Assembly (NCBI GenBank): GCA_026929865.2
Contig: CM049400.1
Location: 20,726,501-20,790,500, forward strand
Direction: 5' to 3'
Source of the DNA: Hyperoplus lanceolatus
Lineage: Eukaryota; Chordata; Actinopteri; Uranoscopiformes; Ammodytidae
DNA: 64,000 nt
How positions within the stretch are numbered: the first letter of the stretch is position 1; each line of letters opens with the position of its first letter. The notes under the pieces were generated by a model. It was not told where the DNA came from, ran no database searches, and saw only the letters and a list, made by a program, of their open reading frames with translations. Below are positions 46,701 through 56,559 of the stretch, one piece after another. Both the position numbers and the translations under genes were made by a program.

Positions 46701-49248
46701 CCTTGAAATTCATGAATAGTTTTGTTTTATTTGTATCTATAGGCCTTTGTATAAGGATACTTTGTAATTTTTATCACATTATTTTAAATTAAAGTCTTAG
46801 GTCCTGCTTATCAATTGCTCATAATAACCAGTAGGCCTACTTCTGTGTTGGACATTACTGAACCTCTTCCCATTTATAGCACCCAATGTCCCTGTCTAGT
46901 TCCCTGTCCCCAAAAAATCAAATAAAGGAAACCCCCCCCCCCCTGATTTACCGAGTCGTCTAGAGGGGTCGGGTGTTTGTCACCTTGTTCACCTCTTATG
47001 AGTTTGCAGGTCTGGTTTAAGCATTAAGCAAGAACTGTAAATAAATTGTGCAAATCATTTTCTGCGTTGTGGCATTTTGTGTTTAAATATTAATTTCTAT
47101 ACAAAAATGTCAAAATCTGTAAGTAAAGACACAAAAGGCAAAGTTGCAACACCAACTAGAACTGCAAGCAGTTTTTACCGGGGACCAAGCCTCCGACGCG
47201 ACTCGGGACCCGGGCGTCGCAGACCGCGCCGCCGGCCGCTCACTTCACAGAATCCGGGGATGTTAAGTTTTTGAATATGGGATGTTCGGTTTGGGAGTTA
47301 CAGACCAAAAAGCAAAAAAAGTTGCATAGAAATAAGCTCAAGTGGATGACGAGATATATACTTTTTGTGTTTTTGGCGCCCCGTTATGGCGAAAGTTTCC
47401 ATTTTTTTTTATGAACGCTACTAAGGATAACACCAACATATGTCTAAAATTTTGACTTGATCCGATGATGTATAGTTTTGGATTTATGAATATTTACGTA
47501 CAAGGAAGTAACAGTTAGCTAATTTTCAAATATTCAAAGCGCTACCGTTTTGTTATCCATGGTCGGATCAAAATTCTTTTACATGATTTCTTTCTGTGTG
47601 CGTCGGTAGATGTTCTGTGCAAAGTTTGGTGTCAATTGTCCAAAAATTGTGGGAGGAGTAGCGAAAAATCAGTTTTGCAGTTTTCGCGATTTTGTGAAAA
47701 ATCTATATATCTATACGGAAACGGGCGTGGCCTATCCCAAAAGATGCAGCTGATTCCAGTGAATCTTTGGATATACAGTTTTTGACTGTCGGAGGGTTGG
47801 TGTGGGAGTTACAGCCCCAAACGCGTTTTCCTTGGTGTAGCGCCACCTAGTGGCCGGCATGACTGAATTTTTTTGTCTGCGTAGTCCGGACGGACCTGGA
47901 TCTAGTCATGCAATTGGCATGTCTGCACCCTTTACGGTTTGGGCTGTGCACACACTTTTAGGGGGGTACGTATAATAAAAAAAATCCTTACTAAAACAAT
48001 AGGGTTCCCTGCCCAGCAGGGCTTGGGAACCGCGTTGCTCTGCATAACGCGGTCCCAGCTCCTGCTCGGGCTTGGCCCCCTAATAATCCCATCTATCTGA
48101 ATAGTAATTAGTGCATATTCTCCTCTCAAAGTGCACTAGATCAATGCATTCAAATGTAAAGGGTACAAAAAAAAATTGGCCGGGGGGGCATGCCCCCGGA
48201 CCCCCCTACGACGTTCGGGGACCACGCCACCGCTGCTGAAAAAAATCCTGCGGGAAACACTGAGGACAGACAAGGTCCTTTTGTTGCCTTTATGTCTTTA
48301 TTGGCACCTGCACTGAACTCATGATTCATTTTGAATGTGAACAAGAATAAACCAATTTTCCCAATTCTCTTCCAAAAGGTTGCAATTTTTTCTACTTCTG
48401 TGCAGAATAATGACTTAATTACTAGTATTTAAATTCATGATGTGGCATTTGTAAATTAACATTTATTTCAACAGCAAAATGCTGCCCACAGATTAATGCT
48501 GTGGCCAATAATATTACCCTTTTTCATATTGATAGTACTACTTTACTTTTAATTCTTTATGTGGATTCTGCTGATAGTACCTTTACTGTGGTCGAGTCTA
48601 ACCATTTTCAGTTGTTACCATTTTAGACCAATAATAGTATAAAACTAATACTGTCACATTAAAAATTTAACTAAACAGAAACATGGACAATAAATTCGTC
48701 AAATGTTTTTTCATCAATAGATATGCATGTTTGTCTTGCATGACAAAACTGCAGTGCCTCACTGGATCTTGCACACTCACCCCTGAGTTGTTGACAGCAG
48801 GTGGGGCTGTTGGCAGGCTCGTGGCTGCGTACAGCCCCATTGCTTGACTTTGGAGCCTCGTACTCCGAGTTCAGAGAGGGAGGGAGCATAACCTGCTCAC
48901 TGTCTGCAGCCTCATCGCTCTCCTTACTCGGCAGTGACTGAGGGAAGCCAAACATGAAGAGAGCTGAGAAAAAGAGTAAGGCACCGCACAGCAGGAAGCC
49001 GGCCCACCAAGCTCCGATCCACCGCGGGTCTTCTGGTGTGATGTTTAGCCTCGCTGTGGAGAGGCACAACTGAGGTCAATACACAGCACGCCACACAGAA
49101 ACATATTCAAATAATTTATAGCTGGAGAAATACTGTACATCACACTCACCGGTGTCGATGAAGATAGCGTCCACATAGTACTTAGTGCAGAGGGAGCCGA
49201 GGATGAAGCCGCAGGCCGGACCAAACACCAGCGTAGAGAAGAGGATTC
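36226..49248 (-). CDS. slco3a1: Solute carrier organic anion transporter 3A1 (OATP-D), 3' part, 8 coding exons
   Basis: Exons 49248-49150, 49053-48781, 43819-43655, 43367-43169, 39496-39340, 38649-38477, 38078-38014 and 36578-36226 join in phase to 493 residues after a split Gly. They align from GILF through the C-terminal NMESVL with human SLCO3A1, probably exons 3-10. OATPs are 12-span plasma-membrane carriers; SLCO3A1 moves prostaglandins, thyroxine and other organic anions. Visible landmarks are the OATP signature RWIGAWWAGF (exon 4), NLTTTSANQLLG (exon 5), the Cys-rich Kazal-like extracellular loop (exons 7-8) and the cytosolic tail TKFIYNLEDQ. The N-terminal exons, with the first membrane spans, lie past the right edge. 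The Kazal loop has an extra segment between AGCTRTG and NLTGCAC relative to human. Intron 8 has a GC donor. The gene is tandem with st8sia2 on the same strand. Confidence 0.97.
36828..36897. repeat. (TA)n microsatellite, left block
   Basis: About 70 bp of TA repeats in slco3a1 intron 9, interrupted by the MITE at 36898. Confidence 0.95.
36898..37636. mobile_element. MITE with TAGGGCTGTCA ends inserted in a TA repeat
   Basis: TAGGGCTGTCA at 36898 is inverted as TGACAGCCCTA ending 37636, with subterminal ATTAATCG/CGATTAA words on both sides. TA repeats continue directly on both flanks, so it landed in a pre-existing (TA)n tract in slco3a1 intron 9. The end sequence is hAT-like; the low-complexity flanks hide any 8-bp duplication. 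Confidence 0.8.
37637..37727. repeat. (TA)n then (CA)n microsatellite, right block
   Basis: About 74 bp of TA repeats followed by about eight CA units. Confidence 0.95.
38014..38078 (-). CDS. slco3a1: slco3a1 exon 9
   Basis: 65 nt encode TVSPELKSYALGVLFLLLRL and the following Leu and split Gly. The acceptor is CCTGAAG| and the donor CTCG|GTAAGA. Confidence 0.96.
38165..38440 (-). mobile_element. tRNA-derived SINE
   Basis: Read on the minus strand it starts with a tRNA-like head: TGTGGCGAAGTGGGT resembles a pol III A box and GGTTCGATCCC a B box. The tail towards 38165 has GGGCTTTGGGGTC and GCTATATAAGTGGAG. Length and structure fit a fish SINE in slco3a1 intron 8. It is not a functional tRNA gene. 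Confidence 0.7.
38477..38649 (-). CDS. slco3a1: slco3a1 exon 8
   Basis: 173 nt encode NLTGCACVSADSEF, GKCPTPGCQENFLIFLC and AQTPSVIILI. It finishes the Kazal-like loop and enters a membrane span. The acceptor is CTCCATACAG|; the only in-phase donor is ATCAG|GCATGT, a GC donor. Confidence 0.93.
38990..39302. mobile_element. TTAA-flanked MITE, 305 bp
   Basis: AGGTGCACTATGTAA at 38994 is inverted at the right end as TATAGTGCACCT (ending 39298), with TTAA flanks on both sides. It fills nearly half of slco3a1 intron 7 and ends 38 bp before exon 7's 3' end region. Confidence 0.75.
39340..39496 (-). CDS. slco3a1: slco3a1 exon 7 (Kazal-like loop)
   Basis: 157 nt encode TLHVGEKPEAQC, then CNCFTSSISPVCGSNGVTYL and SACFAGCTRTGATESSQ. 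The Cys pattern and PVCGSNGVTYLSAC match the Kazal-like extracellular loop. The donor CAG|GTCTTT ends the exon at phase 0. Confidence 0.93.
41204..42059. mobile_element. Probable nested hAT-like repeat rich in GGGGGCCC
   Basis: CAGGGGTGGCC near the left and CCCCTG near the right bracket a segment with many GGGCCCC words and a CAGTGTTTCCC hAT-type end at 41465. Ends match only loosely and no target duplication is seen, so boundaries are tentative. Confidence 0.4.
42205..42231. repeat. (GT)n microsatellite
   Basis: About 27 bp of GT inside the hAT element. Confidence 0.9.
42731..43035 (+). mobile_element. MITE copy with AGGTGGAGTCAGCGATTCTG end
   Basis: The left end beginning at 42737 is imperfectly inverted at 43012-43035. 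The same family occurs inverted at 21290-21526. TTAA precedes the left end (42733-42736) but is lost or mutated at the right. It lies in slco3a1 intron 6, 134 bp or more from exon 6. Confidence 0.65.
43169..43367 (-). CDS. slco3a1: slco3a1 exon 6
   Basis: 199 nt encode MTAIPCACLGIFMGGLLVKK through VAGVTVPYPN, two membrane segments. The donor is ACAG|GTGAGG. Confidence 0.97.
43441..43616. repeat. (GAGT)n microsatellite filling slco3a1 intron 5
   Basis: About 176 bp of GAGT units with a few variants at the right end. Intron 5 is only 287 bp, so the repeat makes up most of it. It creates long Thr-His-Ser-Leu frames on the minus strand that are not genes. Confidence 0.97.
43655..43819 (-). CDS. 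slco3a1: slco3a1 exon 5
   Basis: 165 nt encode VIPKVTKHLLSNPVFTCIIL to NLTTTSANQLL. The donor TTAG|GTCTAT is weak and is followed within about 40 nt by a 176-bp GAGT/ACTC repeat. Confidence 0.97.
44130..45136. mobile_element. PIF/Harbinger-like element with TTA duplication
   Basis: AGGCCAGGACACACC at 44133 is inverted as GTGTGTCCTGGCCT ending 45133, with TTA on both flanks (44130-44132, 45134-45136), as for PIF/Harbinger. The ends also share rows of CGACTACCCG/GGGCAG words. Its interior is interrupted by the MITE at 44375-44782. No transposase is present. Confidence 0.75.
44375..44782. mobile_element. MITE with GGTTGCGTTCCGAATCGCAT ends
   Basis: The 20-base end is exactly inverted at 44763-44782, enclosing 408 bp with internal ACTATATAGTATGTAG and GTAGTATGTAG words. 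It lies inside the Harbinger-like element. The flanking triplets do not match, so its own superfamily is not fixed. Confidence 0.75.
45535..46291. mobile_element. TA-flanked fold-back MITE, 753 bp
   Basis: GAGCTGTTAAGCGGAAGTGG (45537) is inverted at the right end (46289), with TA at both flanks. The arms stay similar for over 100 bp (GGGACCTCT, TTTCTGGTCCCAGTCA), giving a long imperfect hairpin. It lies within the slco3a1 intron 4 stack. Confidence 0.75.
47130..48150. repeat. Unclassified interspersed repeat, about 1 kb
   Basis: The segment runs from about GAACTGCAAGCAGTTTTTAC through CGCCACCTAGTGGCC to GGGTTCCCTGCCCAGCAGGG. Phrases such as GGCGCCCCGTTATGGCG and AAAGTTTGGTGTCAATTG look like an interspersed family rather than unique DNA. 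It has no frame and no clear inverted ends; I do not name the family. Confidence 0.5.
47840..47853 (-). promoter_or_regulatory. CTCF-consensus match in a repeat
   Basis: On the minus strand CCACTAGGTGGCGC fits the CTCF core CCASYAGRKGGCRS at all 14 positions. It lies inside the interspersed repeat at 47130-48150 in slco3a1 intron 4. Occupancy cannot be judged from sequence. Confidence 0.4.
48781..49053 (-). CDS. slco3a1: slco3a1 exon 4
   Basis: 273 nt encode ARLNITPEDPRWIGAWWAGF, the next membrane span and the long cytosolic loop ending CCQQLRG. The loop, with QVMLPPSLNSEYEAPKSSNG, is conserved with human. The donor is AGGG|GTGAGTG. Confidence 0.97.
49150..49248 (-). CDS. slco3a1: slco3a1 exon 3 (numbered by human)
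   Basis: 99 nt encode ILFSTLVFGPACGFILGS through FIDT, a membrane segment and loop. The acceptor is TTTTTGCAG| and the donor ACCG|GTGAGTG. It starts phase 1 and ends phase 1. Confidence 0.96.
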
Positions 49249-49909
49249 CTGCAAAAACACATATAACAACTTTAATGTTTAGTCTCATTTCATTCACCTG
49301 ACTTTCAGAAATATGTTTACGGTGGCAAATACATAGTTTTGCCATCAATATACAGTATATAGGCCACTTTGGGTCAACACAAGCATGTGATGTTCTGTAT
49401 AGTACAGTTATATGAGGCTTAAACAAAAAAGTTAAATGAGGGATCCTGTTTTCCATGTGCAATCAACTTCACTATGACAGGAGATTTCAAGTTACATCAA
49501 TTTCTTTGTATATTGCTGACAATTTGAGATGTTTAATATTCGTTTTATTTGCTGTTTGATTGTGTTTTTTATGAGACAGTAAAACCACAGCGAAAGTGCA
49601 AGGATGCCATGTGAAATGTTGAATGCAATTGAACTATCTGAAAGATTTCCAACCACAATTGACATATTTGAATGTCTTGCTTTGTCCAATGAACAATCCA
49701 AACCTGATAAATATTATTCATATATGTATAATACAAATATTCAATTAAAACAATATAAAACACAGAAAAGCAGCAAAACTTCATACATGACATGATGAGT
49801 CATTGTTGCTTCAGTTCTCTTCTTCTACCAAGTTCTTTTAGGGAACAACCTATGTGCAGTGTGAAGCAAGACAGCAAACAGGGTAAACATTTTGGCCATT
49901 GAAAACACC

Positions 49910-49949
<40 letters not shown>

Positions 49950-51051
49950 ATAAACGCTAAATATAGCGACAAAATCGCTAAGTTGGCAACACTGCCCGAG
50001 CAGCCCCTCCCAGCTGCGGTCAGAACAGGAGCATAGATAGCCTAGTAGGAGATACACACACACCTCTCCGCTCTGTTACAATTAGTTTGCTATCTTGCCT
50101 GGCTGTTACAGCTACTTTTGTTAGGCCTACCAGCACACTTACAATGATTTTAAGCTAACATACATGGTATGTCTGTGATTAAAATGTATGCTCAATATGT
50201 ACGTATGTAGTTATCATTACTAATGTTTAATCACCTCGGAATCGGACATGGTGTTTGTCTCCTGTCAATGTAACTGAATTCACATGAACGCGCGTAGCTG
50301 TCGTTCAGAGGGAGGAGCTACAGCAGGTAGAGCGTTGGGAAAACAGCCGTTGGGATCCCAACGGCTACAATTATCAACTGCAGCTTTAATTTGGTTTATA
50401 ATGTAATAATTCAATTACACCATTAGAAAAAAATATTTCATAATGTCATAGGTGAACCACAATGTAATTAGTTTGAACATGATGTGCAAAATGTTATTAC
50501 ATTATCCACTCAGCAATTTGTTACAATATGTCGTTATGGGTCATTGATACCTTATGTGCTCTCACCATAACATTGCTTTACTTTGCCTAAATTGTGTCTA
50601 AACGGTGATGCTCCCTCTCACACACCATCTCTTTCTTTCTAATTCTGACTACTACACAGCTCATTGCTGTCCCCAGCCACTAACATCAATGCTGCAGAAC
50701 ACACAACCACGCTTGGAGCTGATCTTCTTACCAACTGCTACCCTGATACTAACATGGTAAATATGATTTAAGGTTATTTAATGTTTTCCCCTTTCATTAA
50801 CACTAGTGCAAAGTGCCTCCTATGAAAGAGACATTGAACATGTTTAATTATCATTATCACAAAAGAACATGCTCCCATCACAAATCAAAGTAATAATAAC
50901 CGCAAAAATGTGTTATGCATAGGACAAGAACCCATCACCTGCTAGGAGCTGCCAAAAATGTGGAAGGCCCTTAAAGGGACACAAGCTGCCAAGAGGAAAC
51001 AGTTGCACCCTTGAGCCAGATCCACACCTTCTACAAAAAAAGAAGCCACTC
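49249..51051. other. Start of the large upstream slco3a1 intron
   Basis: No exon is recognised. It contains a CA repeat at about 49914-49944. The expected exon 2 with GVSYIDDHV-like sequence was not found here or further right. Confidence 0.55.
49914..49944. repeat. (CA)n microsatellite
   Basis: About 15 CA units. Confidence 0.9.
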
Positions 51052-51870
51052 CAAGTCAAGTCAAGTCAAGTCAAATTTATTTATAAAGCACATTTACAAA
51101 CAGCGGGTACTGCCCCAAAGTGCTGTACAGGTTAAATAATAATAAAATAATCCACATGTATTACAAATAAGAAACCAAAAGAAAAACACATAAGAAAATA
51201 CTCAGCTCAGCTGGTTCCGAAGGCTAGTGCAAAAAAATGTGTCTTCAGCAGACATTTAAAATTTTCCAAAGAAGTGGCAGATCTGATGTATAAAGAAAGA
51301 GAATTCCACAACTTGGGTCCAGCTACAGCGAAGGCTCTGTCTCCCCTGCTCTTCAGCTTAGACCTGGGACAGTCTAGAATACATTGGTCAGAGGACCTCA
51401 GTGCTCTGACAGGACTGTGCAGAGAGATCATCTCTGACAGATAAGGTGGCGCTAGACCATTTAGACATTTAAAAACAAACAAAAGGATTTTAAAATCTAT
51501 TCTAAAAACAACAGGCAGCCAATGAAGAGATGCCAGGACAGGAGTGATGTGATCATATTGTGATGCTCCTGAGAGCAAGCGTGCAGCTGCACTCTGAACC
51601 ATCTGGAGGCGCTGAATTGAGGACTGGCTCAAACCAAAATAAAGTGAATTACAGTAGTCCAAGCGACTAATTACAAGAGCAAGGACTACTGTCTGGAATT
51701 GGTCAGAGGGCAAGTAACGCTTCACCTTCCCAAGAAGCCTAAGATGAAAAAAGCCAGCTCTAACCACTGCGCTTAGCTGCTTTTCCAGCTTAAAAGAGCT
51801 GTCAATAAAAACACCAAGGGTTTTTCCACAGGACTGAGAACGAGATGCTAGTGGACCAAGGACATCTACT
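51052..51870 (-). mobile_element. L2-like LINE 3' fragment (reverse transcriptase end)
   Basis: The minus-strand frame (stop at 51207) has LGVFIDSSFKLEKQ, VISRLDYCNSLYFGL, RLQMVQSAAARLL, LHWLPVVFRIDFKILLFVFK and GPKLWNSLSL, the thumb and C-terminal end of an L2/CR1-type reverse transcriptase. A short 3' UTR with AAAGCACATTTA and a (CAAGT)n tail at 51052-51073 follow. The 5' end is truncated near 51870, where a second LINE on the plus strand takes over; the open frame continues to 51920 only as a shadow. It is uninterrupted, so fairly young. Confidence 0.88.
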
Positions 51871-52676
51871 GAACCCACCTCACCCACAGAGCAACCATCA
51901 TTGTGGGAGACCCCGGCCACCCCTCACACAGCCTCTTCAGCCTCCTGCCATCAAGAAGAAGGTACCAGAGCCTTTGCGCCAACTCCACCATGGTAAACAG
52001 CTTTTTCTACCATGCTGTCAGGAAGCTCAACTCTCTCTCTCTTCCCTCTGCCCCCAGGAACTCTGGACTTTGGACCTATTTATACTCTGCATATTGAAAT
52101 TACCTTTTATTGTACTATTTAAATTTCATATTGCACATATTGTAAATAATGTTCCCCATATTGCCCATTTTAATGTATTTAATTAATTTGTACCATTTTC
52201 TTCTGTCTTACCTTTTGCACTACGTAGACTTTATTTATTGTATATATTACTTATTTAATCATACCTTTTTATCCTTTTGTACTCATTGCCACATTTTAAC
52301 TTGCACAACATGCACCTCTAGACTCCTGAAGCATTTATATTCATGTGCTGTAAAATAACTGAACTGTAACTACAGCCTCACAGCAGCTAAGTGATATTAC
52401 CCTGTGAATATAGTGCAATACAATGTTACCAGTTCACTTATGTGTGGTTGGGTCTTCTTATTTATTTTTTGCTTTAATTTCACACTTTTTCCGGTACACT
52501 GAGAGGAGTTGCTATAGATTCCGTTATACATATTTACGAAGACAATAAATGGAAACTGAATCAACCTCCCGACCCACTAGGGGTTTACCTCTCTACCTCA
52601 TTTCTACTCTGTCTCTACACTATCAATAAAGCATAAAAATGCCAACAAAATAACTTAAAAAAAAAAAAAAAAAAAA
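51870..52676 (+). mobile_element. Rex-like LINE 3' end with poly-A
   Basis: The plus-strand text HRATIIVGDPGHPSHSLFSL followed by NSFFYHAVRKLN is the C-terminal signature of fish Rex1-like non-LTR elements. It is followed by an AT-rich 3' UTR, an AATAAA-like signal and a 20-plus A run ending about 52676. It is 5'-truncated and joined or interrupted by the L2-like fragment. Confidence 0.7.
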
Positions 52677-52899
52677 AGAACAGTGTGAAGAGGGGAAGAA
52701 GTCAGAGGTAAATGCCAAATAACAATATTTTTAAAAGTCTATCTTAAAAACAATCCTGCACTTGATCTTGTGTGATTAATACACACTGTTGTTTGTTATC
52801 ATGCACAACGTGTATGTGAAGAAACTAGGTTACGGTGAGAAATCAGATTAAAACAGGAAATTGTAGCCTACAGGAGTCAGTAAAGTTGGATAAGATAAA

Positions 52900-52951
<52 letters not shown>

Positions 52952-54407
52952 GCCGGTTACAAGCACATGGCTCTTCACCGCCATCAGCACAGCGTTTCCA
53001 GTGAGATGCTGCTCCAATGCCAGGAGCAGCCGCCTCAAATGAATAACCGTGGAAACTGTGACTAAGCTCTTATGTGTGTATGTATCTCTGTTAGATGCCA
53101 AGAATGAGTGAACGGTCTGCCTGCTTCCTGCCTTGACCACCCACATAGGAAGGGAGTCGACACGTTTACATGAGTGTTGCCTCTCATTCACAGCATCATT
53201 TAGCCTTGGCAGAGAGGAAAAGGCTCACGGCTTGGTTGGGCGCGGCTCGCTACCTGTGAAATGGTAACAACGGGCTCACTTAGACGGGACGAGGAGCAAA
53301 ACAAAAGAAAAAAGACAGGGCTTTCATGTGATGGGAACATGCTGTTTATATTTTCTGTCCGTTTCATCTTTGCGGCTGAAAGTCAAACCAGCACAGAAAT
53401 AAACACAGATACAGATGTGTGTCCTTGTGGCGCCAGAGCATTTTTTCTTTTTCTTTTTTTCCCCTCTTCCTTATGCGAACAGTGAGGTTTTGTAACAAGA
53501 AGAGAAGGCAAAGCGAGGGCTAATTTCCTCTTCTGACAAGTCTGGATGCCAGACTGGCACATCTGAAATCAAACTTTGAAACAAATAAGTTCAAAAACAG
53601 CAACACCTCTAGAAGGCAAAGACAGAGGGATCACACCCACTAACAGACACACAGGAAAGAGAAGTTGTGGTAGTGTTTGTGATACCAGTGAAACTGTGCT
53701 GTGTTTCTTGAGGGACAGCTGCAGTCGCTATGTGACTAGCAAATCTGCCTGCGGTGTTGCAAACGAGGCCTGTGCACTCTCTTGGTTTCGAGTGTTTCCT
53801 TAGAAACTGAGTGTTGTCTTCTCAGGGCAACCATATCACAATTGCCTTCACCACAGGAAACTGCAAAGTGGAAATTCACTTAGTGAAATCACCTTGCAGG
53901 AAAAGACGGCTCAGCTAGCCCGATCGGTGCCTACCCCTGGCCGCTTTAAGAAATGCTGCCTCCTTGATGATAACATTGTGCCGCAGTGAGAGTCTTGCGT
54001 GCGGAAAAGATCCGTTATCTGTCAGGGACTATGCCTCCTTAGCAAATCTGCTGCTTCTGCGCAAGAAACAAGGGGGAAAGCAGTGTTGAAGTTGCTGATA
54101 ATGTTCACATGAAAGAAATCAATAACAGATTTCTGAATTTTTTTTTTCATGTCAAGGCCAGCGGAGGAGAAACATGCATCAAGTTGAGTCTCTCATACAG
54201 TGGGATTAATCTTGTAGAATCTGAACTGGATGTTGTTGTCAAAATATAAACAAAGTATCAGGTCCACATTTTCTCAAGTTTTTCTCTCCACCTATGAAAG
54301 CCTAATCTACTCAACGTGAGGCAGCTAAGAGAAAAACTTGAGCTGATTGTTAAATCTTTGAATATACTATACATACCGTACATTTACAATTTTCCACTTT
54401 GCCTTAA
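52677..54407. other. Intronic stretch, no exon seen
   Basis: It contains a 49-bp CA repeat at 52901-52949. No coding exon or transposon end is recognised otherwise. Confidence 0.5.
52901..52949. repeat. (CA)n microsatellite
   Basis: About 24 CA units in the large slco3a1 intron. Confidence 0.95.
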
Positions 54408-55623
54408 AGGAATAGGCCAACATTTTTGGAAATGTGTTTATCTTGCTGAGAAGTGAGGCGAGGAGAGGTGAGGAAATCACCACCATTCTCATGTCAGTCC
54501 ATTAAGTATGCAGTAAGAGACATGAGGTTATAAGCCTAAAGCCTTAGCACAAAAACTGGTAGCAGGGATGACCACGACTGGCAAACACTTTGTTTTTATA
54601 TAAAGACAGGCTACCTGTATTTCCGATTACATGTGTCCAAGCTAATTTGCTGATGGCTGTGGCTTCTTATTTGCGTCATAATTGCTTACTCGAAAAGGTC
54701 GATATACGTTAATATAGACCTAGTTAATATACTAGTTTGTATATTTACCATACAACTTACCAGTATGTGGTAAACATACAGTAAAGCTACAGCTAGTAGC
54801 ACTTGTTATCATAACTAGACGTAAAGACTGGGAAAAGGAGGAAACAGTCAGCTAACCGGATTGTTTTCGAAGGTAAAAACATCCATAGTCATTACACTTT
54901 ATATCTAGCTAGCCTATTTTTCCCGTACAAAAAAACTGAATGTCACATCTAACGATACTACAATCTGTACCCACAGCGCTTCTCTGTCGGTTGCCTGGCA
55001 TCCTCACCATGACAACAGTTGCAACTTGCAACGCTAACTCCATCTTAAAGGTGCAGTGTGTAATATGACATCATCAAGAAAGTTCTACAAAGTTCTAGAA
55101 TGCAACACTCCCTGGGTAACCCCACCCCTTTAGAATAATAACAGAAGCTACAGTGGCCTTCAAGGACAAGAACAATTCTACATTTCAAACAATGCACCTG
55201 ATGACATTCCAAAAACATGGATGCCTCCATAAGACTTGCCTGCTCAATGTACAAAATGTAATATTAATATTTGTAATTCTCCACTCAGGAGGATAATTCA
55301 GATTATTGGCAGAGGTGATTTTACACCAATGAGGACATATTTATGAATGAGGATATTGATTTTAGCTAATAAATTACTTAAAATGTTACACAGTGCCCCT
55401 TTAAGCCAATAATAGTTGTTTGCTAGCTGTTTGTCCTATTTTTTGTCTTTGAGGTAAGCTAGCTGTCTGCCCTACTTCCGATCTTGAACGTAAGCTAAGC
55501 AAACTCTTGACTACAGCTCTGTACTTTACAAGCAGACATAAAAGTGGCATCAATCTCCTCATCTAACTACTGGCAAAAGAGTGAATAAGGATATTTTCCC
55601 AAAAATGTCAAACTGTTTTTCCA
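54408..55623. mobile_element. Fish DNA repeat starting TTAAAGGAATAGGCCAACA, with nested MITE
   Basis: The left end TAAAGGAATAGGCCAACATT and the right end CCCAAAAATGTCAAACTGTTTTTCC are imperfect inverted partners (shared ACATTTTTGG). Internal phrases such as TTATCTTGCTGAGAAGTGAG, CTCATGTCAGTCC and AAAGACTGGGAAAAGG belong to a common fish interspersed family. A TTAA MITE at 55045-55404 interrupts it. It has no coding capacity. Confidence 0.6.
55045..55404. mobile_element. TTAA-flanked MITE, 352 bp
   Basis: AGGTGCAGTGTGTAA at 55049 is inverted as TTACACAGTGCCCCT ending 55400, with TTAA on both flanks. The end resembles the MITE at 38990-39302 (AGGTGCACTATGTAA), so the two may be subfamilies of one group. 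Confidence 0.7.
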
Positions 55624-56559
55624 ACAGCAGGGCAGAGGAGATAAATGGCACGCAACCATAAATTAGAGCTCATGTAAAGGATTCCCCTGGGCACACGCTG
55701 ACATACTGAGCTATTACAAACTCAGTGCTGCAGTTATCCATTCTTCAATTTCTAGTTCAAAATAACCAACCTTGCTTTCAGTTCAAAGACGAAGTGTCTG
55801 TACAAGCTGCAAAAGCACATATTTCATGTTTGTCCCAACAGGATTAAGCTGAAGAAAAAAAGAATAAAAGATAAGGAAAACCTGACGTTAAGCACATTAA
55901 ATCTCCATGAAGGACAACACACGACCACATCCATGGGTAATCTTTGTAAAACACTACTTCTCCAAACCTGCCTCTAAATCCATTTTGCCTTCCAGCGGTC
56001 CTTTTTACGAGATAAGTACAACACAAACTAATTTGTTCATGTTGTAGTTCGCCCGAGCCTTTTAGTATCCTGTGAATTACACTGTCATGGGAGCATGTCA
56101 GACGTAATTCAATAACAAAGCTCCACTCTAGCGTTTTTGTCTCCCTCTAATTTGTTTAGAGACATGTTGAAAAAAGGCTGGGAAAGCTACTTGCCATATC
56201 CGGATATTAATTAACCCACAGATGCATCCCATATCCTATGCACTGAGGAAATTGATTTAAAATAAGTATGGAATATACAAATGTCCAATAATTTTTATTT
56301 TTTTAAACACAAAGTTTTGTTGTTTAGCCTGTGCAAACTGTAGGTCAGAGTCAGAATTTCACATGTAGCACCTGTGGTCAAGGTCCTCTATGTCATACTA
56401 TTTGTCTTCACACTTGGATAGCATTTCTGCAGGTAAGTGACCACATACAAGCTCCTCCATCTTGTAGAACTCAGTCAGCATTCCGCCAAAACACTATGCA
56501 AAAGAGGAATCCGTAATACAAGCAATGATTAAAAAGTTCAGAGTTCTTGGTCAGTTTCC

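Larger units (their letters stand above)
43885..48262. mobile_element. hAT-like element, outermost of a nested stack
   Basis: CAGTGTTTCCC at 43885 is inverted as GGGAAACACTG ending 48262, and both ends carry subterminal CAGCAGCGGYGGCGTG-like blocks, so they are a true pair. About 4.4 kb now lie between them, mostly later insertions. AGGAC occurs directly outside each end, but a clean 8-bp duplication is not visible. No transposase frame remains. It almost fills slco3a1 intron 4 (43820-48780). Confidence 0.7.

Noticed and set aside
51207-51920. A 237-codon open frame as a cellular gene
   Set aside because: It has L2-type reverse transcriptase motifs and a LINE tail, so it is a truncated mobile element.
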